DNA from: Acholoe squamosa
Taxonomy: Eukaryota > Annelida > Polychaeta > Phyllodocida > Polynoidae
Assembly (NCBI GenBank): GCA_949317995.1
Contig: OX439039.1
Coordinates: forward strand, 20,265,282-20,329,281
Direction: 5' to 3'
Length of the DNA stretch: 64,000 nucleotides
Positions 7,663 to 20,182 of this stretch are shown piece by piece; within the stretch, counting starts at the first letter, position 1; each line of letters begins with the position of its first letter. The position numbers and the translations under genes were made by a program. The notes below the pieces were generated by a model that was not told the DNA's origin, ran no database searches, and saw only the letters and a list, made by a program, of their open reading frames with translations.

Positions 7663-10600
7663 ATGCCGCCCAAAAAGGTAAAACAACTTTACACCGTCAA
7701 CTGTCCAATGTGTAACACCCCTAGACCTCCACGTTTGGTTACTGTAGAAAACAGTGGAAAAACTTTATGTAACTCAGATTCTTGTAGAAGAGAAACTTTT
7801 TCCGACAGCTTAGAACTTCCAAAAGAAATAGAAAAAAATTCTTTGCATAAAAGCAGTTACCGTGACAACTTCAAGTCCATAGCTTCAGGTTTGGCTGTGC
7901 TTGGTAAGCTTCAGTCTATTTTCAACGTCAGAATGACAAGTTTCAACAAAGACTTGGGAGCCAAACAGGTAATAGAGGCGCTTACCTCTATTCATAGAAA
8001 TCAAGTTATGGCTTACAAAGTGGCTGTCTCTTTTGGAAGGTTGTTGTCTTCCTCTAAGGAGGAAGAAGAAGAAGAGAAAGTCATGTACTTTCATGCTTCT
8101 GCCAACAACTCGTCTTTGTTCTATGACAGTGAAAGTCATAGAGACCCTTACATTTTTATAAGGGACGACAAAGACTTTGCAGAGATTTAATAGAAAACAA
8201 CATTAAAGAAGACACTCAAAGACCCTCTACTAAATGGAGTGTAATAGGCAACGTGAACGCCAACATCACACCGATAAGGGCTACGGGAGGAGAATATCTT
8301 TTAGGTAAAATGAAAACTGTTCCACCAGGTTTAAGACAAAGAGGAATGCAACACTTTCACAGAGACCCTAAAACCAAAAGGGCGTACAAGGACAACTTGT
8401 GTTTCTTTAGATGTCTGTCTTTCTTCCTGTATGAATCTTTAGAAAAAACTCAAGAGCTTTTCCTTGAAGCCTATCCAGGGGTGAACAAGGAGACTTTTGA
8501 GGGTGTTAACATAAGAGATTTAGACAGGTTAGAAAAAATGTTTGAAGTTAACATAAGAATCTTTTACCTTCCCTCTTTTGGTAAAAGAAAGGGGCGACCT
8601 AAAATTATAAGGTCAAACATGTGTTCATCCAAAAAAATCATGAACTTGAACTTACACAGAAACCATGTAAGTTTAATAACTAACATGGGACTGTATGGTA
8701 AAATGTACCCCTGTGAAAAGTGTCATAAAGTTTTCACTCGTAGCTTCCTTTTGAAACAACACAATGGGGTGAAAAAAGATTGCACCAAAGTCAGCTTCAG
8801 GTACAAAGGTGGAGCATACAATCCATCCAAAACAGTTTTTCAAGTTTTAGAGGAACTGGGAATAGTTTGTTCACCTGAGAAAAAAATATACCCCTATAAA
8901 ATTGTTTTTGACTTTGAAAGCTATTTCGTCCAACCTGAAAATTCGTCCCCAGAAAATGCTAACACTGTGATAGAAAAAACTCACATACCCCTTTCTGCCA
9001 GTGTAGCTTCTGATTTTCCTGGGCATACAGAACCAGTGTGTTTTGTCAGAAATTCCAATAGGGACGACGATCCTTTGGTTAAAAATGTGTTGGAACACAT
9101 AAACAACTTGGGGCAGTTGATAGGAGAACAGGTGAAAGAGAATTTTAGAGATGTTTTAGACGAACTAGACTCTCTAGAAGAAAAACAAAAGGAACTAGAA
9201 CATAAAGCTAGCAAAGTTTTTCCAGCAAAGAACAAAAAAAATCCCAAAAAAAAATCTCCCATGTTCTTGAAGTGAAGGAAAAACTTCTTACCTACATAGA
9301 AAGGGTCCCTGTTCTAGGTTTCAACTCTGGAAAGTATGACATTAATTTGATAAAAAAGGAATTTCATTCTTTTTTTATAGACACAGACAAAACAGAAATG
9401 AAAACCATAAAAAAATGCAACAAGTACATAGCAGTGTACACAGACCATCTTCTTTTCCTTGACATGTTTAACTATTTGGCACCAGGTTATTCCTACGCAA
9501 ACTACCTGAAAGCCTTTCTAAAAGGGAAAGCTGAAAAAGGTTTTTTTCCCTACGAGTGGATGGACAACATAAGAAAACTGAACAACAAAGCTCTTCCTCC
9601 ACGCCACTGCTTCTACAGTTCTTTGTCGGGTGGTGGAATAAGCAAAGAAGATTATCTTGAATGTAAAAAGGTCTGGAAAGAAAACAAAATGAAAACTATG
9701 AAGGACTACTTGATATATTACAACAACCTGGATGTTAAACCCTTTGTTTTAGCCATAAACGAGCACACAAAATTTTTTATAGATCGTGGGGTAGACATGT
9801 TCAAAGACGGTTTAACTTTGCCAGGTTTAACCTTGAAGTTTCTTTTCAACAACACTGCACCTAATGCCACTCCTTACATTCTTTTTGGTGAGAAAGAAAA
9901 GGATGTTCACTCCTTGCTCAGACGCAACTTAGTAGGGGGTCCCTCTATTATTTTTCACAGACATCACAAAAGTGGAGAAACAAGAATAAGACAAAAAAAA
10001 TACGGGTCACAAAGCAAAGTATGCAGACACATAGTAGGGGTAGATGCTAACAGCTTGTACCTCAAGTGCATGGGTGAAGAGCACTGCACAGGTTATTATG
10101 TGGTGCGCAGGAAAGAAAACGATTTTCAAGCTGTTTGCAGTCAACAAATTAGCTACTCAGCCACAGAATGGTTGCGATACAAAACTGTGACAGACAAAGT
10201 CAAGATATTACACCAATACAACTACGGGGAAGTAGTATTGGGTTCAAGGAAAATAAAAGTGGACGGTTATAATCCAGCTTCAAAAAAAGTATACCAGTTT
10301 CACGGGTGCTACTGGCATGGTCACATATGTCACCTCACTAAATCAGTTTTGAGAGACCCCAATGGAAAGGCATGGTTAGAAGAAAAAAACCAAAATACCA
10401 TTTTGACTACCCTATATCTTCAATCGTTAGGTTACCAAGTAGAGGAAAAGTATGAGTGTATGTGGTTGAAAGAAAAAACTGAAAACTTGTGCAGAGAAAC
10501 AAAAAGTGAATGGGAAATTAAAAGACCGTTGTGCCAAGGCAGAAAAAGTCAGGATGAAATACTGAGAGGGGTTTCTAAAGGAACAACTTTTGGACTTATC

Positions 10601-11789
10601 CAGGTAGACATAGAAACACCTGAATACTTGAAAGAAAAATTCAGTGAAATGACACCTATTTTCAAAAACTGTTTAGTAGGAAAAAAAGACGTAGGTGAAC
10701 ATATGAAACGTTACCTGGAAGCAGCAGGTAAGCTAAAACAACCGCAACGCCAACTTATAGGCAGCTACCACGCAGAGGGAATTTTGTTGGGAACTCCTCT
10801 CTTGAAGTGGTACCTGGAGAAAGGTTTGGTAGTTACGACAGTACACCTTCTCGTAGAATACACTCCAGAACAGACTTTTTTACCCTTCATGGACGAAGTA
10901 ACCAAAGCTAGGAGGAAGGGCGACGAAAATATAGACTGTAAGATTTTGTCAGATCTGTACAAACTTTTGGGAAATGGTTCATACGGAAAAACCATATGCA
11001 ACAAACAAAACTTTGTTCAAACAAAGTATCTTCACCCCTCTAAGGCAAGACGTTTGGCCATGCACTGGTCAGTGCAAGATGTGCAAGACATAAGTGACAA
11101 CACGGTAGAACTGTCCTGTTTGCCCACCTCCATCACCTACGATCTCCCAGTTCAAATAGGGTTCATGGTATACCAATATGCCAAACTTAAAATGTTGGCT
11201 TTCTATTACGACTTTCTCCTTGAATACATAGACGAGAAAGATTTTGAAATGTGTGAAATGGACACTGACAGTTTTTACTTTGCTTTAAGTGCAGAGAAAA
11301 TAGAAGACGTAATTATTCCTGAAAAACGTGAAGCTTTCTTCAGAGAACGTCACAAATGGTTGCCCTCTGAATCATGTGACAACAGTCACCACAGAGAGAC
11401 CTATGTTCAGACCAAAGTATTGGGTGAGCTGTGGCTGCCTCAACCATGTTGTAAGAGCCGTCTGGCGTTTGACAAGAGAACCCCCGGGTTATTCAAAGTG
11501 GAGTGGGAAGGTGACGAAATGACTGCCTTGAACTCCAAATGTTACATAGGCACAGGAGTAAATGTGCCCGTTAAAATGAGTTGCAAAGGTGTAATTCAAA
11601 AACAAAACCACTGACAAGTACAAAGAAGTACTGGACAGTGAAAATGTTGTCACGGTAGTCAACAAAGGATTTAAAGTAGTTAACCACAGCGTTACGACTT
11701 ACTCTCAAAGGAAACAAGGTCTAACCTATCAGTACATAAAGAGACAAGTATGTGAAGACGGTGTAAGCACCCTACCCCTTTCTATATAA
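7663..11789 (+). CDS. Polinton protein-primed family B DNA polymerase, frame broken three times
   Basis: About 1375 codons in total, the usual size for a Polinton PolB. The ATG at 7663 follows a TATA-like stretch. A Cys-pair zinc ribbon (CPMCNTP) starts it. Next come a DNLCFFRCL box near 8391 recalling OTU-type cysteine proteases, and a C2H2-like finger near 8708. Exo I FDFES is at 8907-8921 and Exo II NSGKYD near 9322. Polymerase motifs are VDANSLY (near 10040), LLGNGSYGKT (near 10966) and MDTDS (Asp codon at 11261). The reading frame shifts near 8180-8190, in A-runs at 9234-9254, and near 11598-11616; the last 60 or so codons to the TAA at 11787 are in a third frame shift. All domains are otherwise well kept, so these may be sequencing errors or recent decay. 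Confidence 0.9.
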
Positions 11790-11854
11790 AAAATGGTTTC
11801 TTTTTCTAGTTTCACTTCCAGTTGTACATTTCGTTGAAAGAAAAAAATTTTAAA

Positions 11855-12260
11855 CAAATTGTTCAAATGAACAAATTTCCTTCATAGAAAACAGTGTTAA
11901 AATGGAAAATGTTCATTTGAAAAATTGTTCAAACGAACATTTGTTCAAATGAACATTTTTCCCCATAGAAAACAGTGTTAAAATGGAAAATGTTCATTTG
12001 AACAATTGTTCAAACGAACATTTGTTCAAATGAACATTTTTTCCCATAGAAAACAGTGTTAAAATGGAAAATGTTCATTTGAACAATTGTTCAAACGAAC
12101 ATTTGTTCAAATGAACATTTTTTTCCATAGAAAACAGTGTCAAACTGGAAAATGTTCATTTGAACAATTGTTCAAACGAACATTTGTTCAAATGAACATT
12201 TTTTTCCATAGAAAACAGTGTTAAACTGGAAAATATTTTTTGTTCAAATGAACATTTTTC
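11855..12260. repeat. 81-bp tandem repeat rich in palindromes, after PolB
   Basis: About 4.5 copies with an 81-bp period (the CATAG marker falls at 12045, 12126 and 12207). Each unit holds nested palindromes of the type TTGTTCAAATGAACA plus a spacer with GAAAACAGTGTTAAA. It lies just beyond the PolB end, where Polinton termini usually occur, so it may be a subterminal repeat or replication-related iteron; I could not identify the terminus. The following 260 nt to the next gene are A-rich and show nothing further. Confidence 0.85.
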
Positions 12261-12525
12261 AAATAAAAAACAAAGGTAAAAAAATGTGTACTGTATCATG
12301 AAAAAAAACTAATAAAAAAGTAAGAAAAGTGAACTGTATCACCCAAAAATAAAAAAAAACTTTTCACAAAAGTGAACGCTGTACATGTTCACGACAAAAA
12401 ATAAAAAATCCGGCGCTGAAGAAATTAAGTTGGAACAGAAAAAAAGTGGTACCAGATTTCTTAACTCATAGCGTCACGTTCACCAGATTATTAGTATCTG
12501 GTTAGATTTAAGCAACCATTTTAAC

Positions 12526-13398
12526 ATGGAAAGTTTAGAAGCTATGCTTGTGGAGCAAACCACAGAAACTCCACCTTATGACTATTACATGCGTCCAGTT
12601 TTACAAAGTGTTGCTTCATATAATCAAGCTTCTTCTATAACACCTGACAATGATATAAGTTCTGTAGCATGTGGATGTTCAGAGAATTTCTTTTGGGAAA
12701 TAATACCTGCAGAAAACATTGGTTATTTTAGAGGAGCTGAACCAGACACTGTTGACCACTGTATAACTAGTGTTAAAATGTACAAATATTTCTCTTCAGC
12801 TTTTTGGGACGCCTACAGAAACTGCATGTACTATTGTCGAGTGAAAAAAGTTAACTTGATAATGCATGATTGGTGTATAGGAGTATATCAATTGCACACT
12901 GAACCTGGCTGCCCAAGACACTACACAAGGTACACTTTAGGAAGTGTAAGAAAGTTTGCTCTTACTCTCCAAGAGTTAGAATGTAATCCCATAGTAGGAG
13001 TGTTTTGTCAGTGTAATTGTAAACTGGAAGTATCTGCTATTGCTAAAACTATTTGTTTCACATGTCTGCAGGTCTCTCTGGAACTTCATGCCTTAAGTAT
13101 ACCTGGAGTGAAAAATCATTTCTCCTTTGAGGTAAACTTTAAGGATGGTTTTTTATCTGGTCTTTTACCTGGACCCAAAAACAGTCAAACTTACTTCCTG
13201 GCCCAGGCTTTGTTCGAGCATGCTATATCTAACATAGCCAAACTTAACAGTTATTGTTTCCACAACACATGGAAAACTAGTCTCACTGGCCAAAGCTGGT
13301 ATCAAGCAAGTAAATTCACACACAACAAATGTTTTTGTAGTATATGTGCACGCCCCGGAAATGGAAAATCTGTCTTCATCTGTAAATATTGTGTCTAA
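12526..13398 (+). CDS. Unrecognised cysteine-rich 290-residue protein, intronless
   Basis: Intact ORF from ATG 12526, immediately followed by AATAAA signals at the stop codon (13397) and about 25 nt on. I do not recognise the family. It has two cysteine clusters: FCQCNCK...TICFTC near residues 164-184, and NKCFCSICARP...ICKYCV at the extreme C-terminus, each of a kind that binds zinc. The middle is globular with many aromatic residues; no signal peptide. Its position just outside the PolB and 81-bp repeat, its lack of introns and the compact poly(A) signal suggest a viral accessory gene at the right end of the Polinton, but a separate element is possible. Confidence 0.65.
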   Translation: MESLEAMLVEQTTETPPYDYYMRPVLQSVASYNQASSITPDNDISSVACGCSENFFWEIIPAENIGYFRGAEPDTVDHCITSVKMYKYFSSAFWDAYRNCMYYCRVKKVNLIMHDWCIGVYQLHTEPGCPRHYTRYTLGSVRKFALTLQELECNPIVGVFCQCNCKLEVSAIAKTICFTCLQVSLELHALSIPGVKNHFSFEVNFKDGFLSGLLPGPKNSQTYFLAQALFEHAISNIAKLNSYCFHNTWKTSLTGQSWYQASKFTHNKCFCSICARPGNGKSVFICKYCV

Positions 13399-13559
13399 TA
13401 AAAATATAATCTGTTATGTGAAATAAATGAGTTGTGTTTTATTTTAATGCATGAAATGAAGAGACATAACAAAATGAGTCATAAGTATTGCGTAAATCCA
13501 TAAAAGTATTGCATCAGAACATTGTGTAAATTCTTACAAGCATTGCGCAATGCACCCTC

Positions 13560-13820
13560 ATACGTAGGTCATACGTTTTTGCAAGTAGGTTAGTAGGTCA
13601 CTTCCGGTTTGCAAGTAGGTCAGCTCTAGGTATTGCACAATTCTTTTAATTTATGTAACTAGGTCAGGTCACTAGGTCAAATGAAATCCAGCTCTCTGAT
13701 TGGTCGAAAAAACTAGGTCATGACCTTATGACGTCACTTCCTGTCAAATCTAGCCCTCTGATTGGCTGAAACTAGGTCACTTCCGGTCTACCAGTAGGTC
13801 ATGACCTAGTTAGTAGCTAA
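13560..13820. promoter_or_regulatory. Promoter/enhancer-like cluster: CCAAT, CRE and ETS motifs
   Basis: Contains two inverted CCAAT boxes in the same CTCTGATTGG context (about 13693 and 13756), a perfect CRE TGACGTCA at 13729-13736, ETS-type CACTTCCGGT at about 13599 and 13777, and repeated TAGGTCA(TGACC) half-sites. No gene starts at once to either side. The CTCTGATTGG boxes recur in the 29.4-29.8 kb cluster. Confidence 0.5.
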
Positions 13821-14230
13821 TCCATTGCGCTCAGTTTGCATGTATATACTACTAATGGCATATCTCAATATGACTCTGTGATTGATATAATTGACTGACT
13901 TGGCACTGCCATGCTGGACATAGGCTGTGGTTGAAGGTGGCGACTTATTCATTGACTTACACTACAATGACTGAGTGCTTTGTCAGGTAGTTGGATGGTC
14001 AGAGTCAGACAACCTCCAGGTGAGCCAGGTACAGCCTGCCATCACCTGTTGGCTACCTAGGGAGGTATGTAAGTGTTATGCTGATCTAGGAATGGAGCCA
14101 ACCATTGACCTGACGCAGCAACTATTTCTGCATGCCTTACGGATGCCTTGGTAATCCTATTGTCATCCCGACCTTCTGCATTTTCTTTTGTCAGCCTTCA
14201 TTACACAATATGGTGTAACTTTATTAATTA

Positions 14231-15410
14231 TGGTATCATAATCAAAACCTGATAATCGTGTTTATTACATATAATTATATGATACTATATAAGTTCTCAC
14301 TACACCAAACGATCCCCAGTGGGGTGTTTCAGAAGCAGCTAATGTTTACAACCGGTCATAAGGAGATATGATAACAGTTTTAATAGTGATTGTAGGCTTA
14401 TACCTGCATGTGTTTCTAAAGCATTACCATTACCTTACTGTGTCTATAACTATATGACTGGTGAGAGATGATAATGGTTGCAGTTGTAAGTTTAGAATCT
14501 AACAGTTTTAGAAACAAATATTTAATGTTCATTATCATGTCCGGCTTCTGAAACACCCCACTGTGATCACCATCCAAGCTGAACAGCTAGGCATTTCTCA
14601 AACGCTACGATCCTACCCCTCTCCCTCCGATTTCAACCACCCCTACAATCCAGTCCAATCGTAGTGATTGACCCTTGGTGATCATGTATTACCTACGATT
14701 GCCTATACAGGTGCATGCCTTTTCCCTCTGTATCTGCTGTAATCGTAGTGAGTGACCCTGTACAATGAAGAATTCCCTTCCGATCCTGGCCAGGTCAGTA
14801 CGATTTCAGGGTGCCCAAAACTTAGTGTCTGAGAAATGACTTCCAGGTACCTGACGATGCATACTGGGCTAGTGCCGTAATTGTCCACTCACTACATTGA
14901 CTTATTTATTGACTACTAGTAGTGGACAATGACTATGTGTGTACCTTGAGGTACGCACCAGGTAAGCCTGGAAGCTGCCAGGTTTGCTCAGATCATAATG
15001 TCCCTTAACCCATGATGGACAGCACACTCTAAGTTCATGTTGCTTTGATGCTTTCATTATGTCGTATATTTAAATGATCCTGTTTGATATCATATATCAA
15101 AACGTAATAATTATTATCATAATAAATAATGATATAATACTATATTAATTCTCCCTACGCCAAAGGATCCTCAGAGATCACCATCCAAGCTGAAACAGGT
15201 AACTGGCGATGCATACTTGGCTAGTGCCGTAATTTTCCACTAACTACATTGACTTATTTATTGATTACTAGTAGTGGACAATACCTAAGTGTGTACCTGG
15301 AGGTGGCTTCATCCTATACAGGTAAGCCTGGAAGCTGCCAGGTTCGTTTAGATCATAATATCCCTTAACCCATGATGGACAGCACACTTAAGTCCATGTC
15401 ACTTTGATAT
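14231..15410. repeat. Diverged direct duplication with insertions in the left copy
   Basis: The block 14231-15050 resembles 15090-15410: the same TATTA-rich start, then ACCAAACGATCC versus GCCAAAGGATCC, then GATCACCATCCAAGCTGAA, then a 200-bp match from 14852 and 15201 (GATGCATACTGGGCTAG...GGACAGCACACT). The left copy is longer because it holds a 247-bp inverted-repeat insertion and probably a second one near 14590-14840 flanked by CATTTCTCA / TGAGAAATG. Confidence 0.75.
14317..14563. mobile_element. Nonautonomous TIR element (MITE), hAT-like
   Basis: 247 bp bounded by a perfect 20-bp inverted repeat, CAGTGGGGTGTTTCAGAAGC at 14317-14336 and its complement at 14544-14563. Flanks CGATCCC and TGATCAC match at 5 of 7 positions, fitting a decayed 7-8 bp target duplication. 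The sister copy of the duplication near 15165 lacks the insert. No coding capacity. Confidence 0.75.
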
Positions 15411-18400
15411 CGAGATCCACAGGGCAGTGAGGAATCTAAAATATCAGCCCAATAGGATGTATCAGCATTAGTTAGTAACTAGTTGCCTTCCAGTTTGATA
15501 CCAATAACTGTGACCCATTGTCTTGAATTGCAGTTAACTATAGGACATAATGAAAGCATTATAAGTTTCACAAAGGGCTAGATGGTGCCTACCTGAGTGG
15601 CTACTCTACCATTATGTTGATTTAGGAGAGCAGCCAAGATGAGAGCAGGCTGTACATGGTGCCAAGGGTCAATAGGGGATGTGTGAGGAGATGGAGGGGT
15701 GGAGGGGGGACAACCCTCTAAGGGCAGCATGATAAACTATGGCCTTTTGTTAGCTTACAGTTAACTCAGCAGGTAATTGCTGCTACAGTATTACTGTGTC
15801 ATAATACGCACTAACTGGGCCGACAGTCCTTAGTTCAATGTACTATAGTAGAACCTACACAAGAACATTGAGGGGATTTATGCATGTTTGATGGAGGAGT
15901 GTAGGCACTAGCCAGGGTTGGGTTGTAAGGAGGCATGGAGGAAAGATAGAAAAAGTGCAGCTCCCACACCTGGAGGGCATTTCAAATCCATAGCTATAGA
16001 TATCGTTTTGAAATGTCCTGCAGACAGCCAAAGCAGAATACTTATTATACACATTCGAAAGGTTTTACAGTTGCAACAACTGAATTTAATTCAATCTCCA
16101 AAGCATTGGGTAGACATATGAAGAGTTTGGTTCCAAAAGGCAAAAAACGCCATTTTGAAAAAGAGAGGCAACTATTTCAAAGGCTTACAGGTTAGACATG
16201 CTTAATTGTTATAAAGAGACCATTTTCTTTGGAAAACGTATTTTTGGGCTGTACAGCGTCTACATGTTAAAGGTTTTATCATGATAGAACTAAAATTCAC
16301 TTCAGGGGAGCACTACAAACATGGGTGTATGCTGAAAATCTGGAATGGATTTGGTGCGTATTGAACCAAACTCTTCATATGGAACTGCTGAGGCAATCAG
16401 GTTGACAACGAAGCTATCTGAAAACACATCTGGAAGGAATTTCTCAAGATGGAACGATCAGACCACTTCAAATCGTAGCAGGATCCCTTATTCTACTGTC
16501 ATTACAGCCCTGCATCTAGTGGTCATGATGATTGCTTTGGTATGACTGCCCTACCAAACCCTATGTAATTAAACCATTGAGTGCTGATCGTAAAGAGCAT
16601 GCGTAGTCGAAGTACATTACTCACGCTAATTTTTAGAACTCGAAATTGTAGTGGATCTTGAGAAATGCCCTTCAAAAGTGTATCAATCATGAGTTACATC
16701 TTATAACCTGTACCACTTTGGTGACTGTAGAAAAATATAACTGAGACGGCATTATGCCAAAAGAAGCACCTAGTACATTAAAGGCACTATGCAACACCTG
16801 TGCAATGTATAAAGGGCTAATGCTTTACCATCCCTGTAGAAACATCTGTATACGTAGTGATCATCTCATATTTAGTATCATGATAACCATTGTGCAAGCC
16901 ACAAACCTGGCACATTAGCCTCTGAAGAGGTTCGCCTCACACTTACCTTGTTTGCCATGGATCGATCCTGTTTGTCTTGATAACAATGTTACAGAGTGGT
17001 GCCTTGTGTGGGGTTGTATGTAGCCTGGAGTGGGGCAGTTGGTAGGTCATTATTTACTAATGAATATACATGGGGCTGGTTAGACCAAAATTGTGTGTAT
17101 TCTGGAAGGTGTATATCCTACAGCCTTCAGGGTATAGACTCGCTGAAGAGAACATTTTCCTCTCCAAATGCATCTAGTATTTCTTATATGTGATGCTTTT
17201 ATTTTTGAATACCTTATTGAATTTTGCCATTAAGGACTACCGATGAGTGGATCAAAATATTGGTGCAGTCCCCTAATTCACCCCAGAAGTATAGGGACTG
17301 CTACCATCGTGAAGGTAACTAATCTCTAGAAATCACCCCTCTGGAGGAATTTGCACATAGGGGAAAGGGTGGTTTTACCTAAGAAGCGCCTCACCTGCAG
17401 CAGTCACTTTCTTCTCACTGACTTTTTTCCCATGTTGCACAGAAGTGCTCATGCCAGTCAGGTACAAGTACCTTTCAATGAAGATGATAGCTAACCAAAA
17501 CAAGAGCACTAGAAAGAGAGTCACACAGTAACGTACCTGCGTCTGCAATACACACTATTTCTAAACAAGACAGGTGGCATTTCAGTCTAATGTGGTGAGT
17601 ACAAGTTGAATGTTGAAGCAGAGTGTGACTTTTAAAATAAAAGGGTTCTTACTTAGTGCTCTCTTTAGCTTATGTGCAACAGCCTCCAGGCATTGGATGT
17701 AAACAGGGAGATACCAGGGGCGTTGATCTGAAACACATTCACCCCAGGTATTGATTAAAGAGCAATGACTTTAGTCTATTTTCCATTTTGCAAAAGAAAA
17801 TTCCCATATGAAAAGGCAGGCTTTCAACTATAATCATTACACCTATCAATTGCTTGAAAAAAATGTTCAGTGTGGAAATAAAAGCAAAACATGTTGATTA
17901 CAGCACGTCATCGCAGACAGATTGATGGACCTAAGTGGTTGCTGGTTGGAGAGGGTGTTGGTAAGGATGGGATGGAAGGAGCAGCTGGGGATTGGACTAA
18001 TGACTTGGGCAGGTGCATGGATAATGCAGATACAGTGTTTGATATGCTGACTTGTCATCCCAGGTTCACCCCCTAACCCCACTGGCGGACATACGAACAG
18101 TTTTCATTGTTGGATGCAGTCCTTTTTTCTGGGGGGGGGGGGAGCTTCAAATCACCATTGTTGGCAATTGCCTGTGTGGATTCATTCACAAAAATGAAAG
18201 GGCTCAAAAAGCCCTCTGATCGTGCCTTATAAATAATGATGTAAAGAGACCAAATCCGGACAGACTGTTAGGTATGCTATGCCCCTGGGTAGGATATAGT
18301 GGGATGCTGAAAAGGAGTGCTGAGTGAGAATGGATTTGGACATTTTAGCAAAGGTCTTGAGGACATACACGTGGCGCTTGGGGTGGATGGGCAAAAACAA

Positions 18401-19629
18401 GGAGCATCATACCGTATTGACAGACTAGGGAGACATGTGGAATAGAGGCTAGGGCCGAGAAACCCTCACCTAATGCATTATTTCCAGGTAGGAAGTTCGT
18501 CTTGCATAAAGATAATTGTGATACTGCCATCCTTGTTTTGCCTAAATCAATTATCAATTAATGGGGTTACACTGAACACGCTATCCTAACCCTGGAATAG
18601 CTGTGCAATTTTATAAAACTCATTTACATTTACGTCATGCACCAATGGTGAATAACTTGGTAACCTGCCAGCATGGCATCGTTATGTCATGCAAATTGTC
18701 AGGCGTGTTTACGTAAAACGGGTAGGAATATTAGAATGGAAGCCATTCTAGAACATCCTAGCGGGTGACTCATAAGGGTTGCATTCAACGTTCCGATCCC
18801 ATAAATCTACACTGTAGCCTATTTTTGCAATGTATACGTTGCACCTGAATGGTCAAGACCAAGTTTCGTATTGACAACTGCCTGTCAAGCTTCACCGGGA
18901 AGAGATTAGCGTGACAAGAGGTATGTGGTGCAGGCTGATAGGGCAGGGATTGGACTGGTAGACTAAGTACCTGCAGGAGGACAGGGGCAGACCCTCTGCT
19001 GATAATAGGTTTGGAATCTGATGGATCACCTCATAAAGACTATAATTTTCCTTATCGCTTTCAGGTGAGACTGCAATGCGCCTAGAATTAGCGTGTGTGT
19101 CAACTTGTTGAATAAAATCATATCTTTCAATGTCATTAAATGCCATACAATATGATCCATATGGTCCTTAATAAGATGCATTATAAACAGTTCTAATGCT
19201 AGTCTGAATATGCCTATGCCAGAATATAACGTTTCTCACGGCTCACATGCAGTGAACCACTTGCTTTTGCTGAAAGACCAATGCCCGAATCCTGAATTGT
19301 AAATGGACAGCATAGCCTATTGTGATGTAAGGTAAGGTTCTTTTTGTATAGTTAAATAAAAATGATAATATTCGGACACCCCTGTAATTACTGTTAAATA
19401 CAGCATTTACCATTTTGTGTAACAATGGCTATTAAGTGTAAGGGCTTTAAAAAAAACTACATAGAAATAAAAACAAAGGAGAAGCATAGTAATATTCCAT
19501 GGAAACGGAATGGAGACTAGAGCGTTAACTTAATAGCTCGAAATGTACAGGTAAAAAAGCAGTGGACATCTAAATCATCCATGTCAGTAGTCAATATTGT
19601 TGAATGAGAAACTGTATATATATGCTAAA

Positions 19630-20182
19630 CACCTTGTCTCCTGAAAGTGATGCATTGTGTCAGCTTTTTGCCTAGCAAATCAGAGTTCGCCTGGTGTGTC
19701 AGATTTCGCCTGGCATGTCAGATTTCACCTTAGAAAAATTCTTTTGCCCAAAAGAAAACTAGCAAAGAGCAAAGAAAAATATCTAAGAAGTGTATCTCTT
19801 ATGGCAGAAGGAGAGAGGGTAAGGAATTATTTCTAACTAGTCAGGGATAGTGAAATCTGTAGCTTGTTCATGTAAACAAGATTTTACTGAAAAGGGCCTT
19901 CCATGTCAGCTTTTCGCCAGCATGTCAGCTTTGCATTAATGTCAGGAAAAGGAGGTAAGAGAACACTTAGACAAATGGTAGGATCTTCTAACTTTGGAGA
20001 ACAAAGGGGCTCCTCAGGCTTCAATTAATAGGTCAATTTTTATTTCATTGCAATATATTTATATAAAAAAGAAGGGTTTCTAAAATGTGTGTCAGCTTTT
20101 TGCCTAATGATGGACCTAAGTGGTTGCTGATTTTTGTCAGATTTCGTCATTCACCATTGCATCACATTCGGGAGACAAGGTG
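19630..20182. mobile_element. Nonautonomous TIR element of 553 bp
   Basis: Imperfect inverted ends of about 30 bp (left CACCTTGTCTCCTGAAAGTG, right its complement with two changes) flanked by a TAAA direct duplication (19626-19629 and 20183-20186). Inside, short units of the type TGTCAGATTTCGCC recur at least six times. No coding capacity. Confidence 0.7.

Noticed and set aside
11855-12260. A CRISPR array
   Set aside because: Units are contiguous without unique spacers and the context is eukaryotic; it is a simple tandem repeat.
16013-16545. Open frames at 16.0-16.5 kb as genes
   Set aside because: Short, overlapping, without motifs or codon bias.
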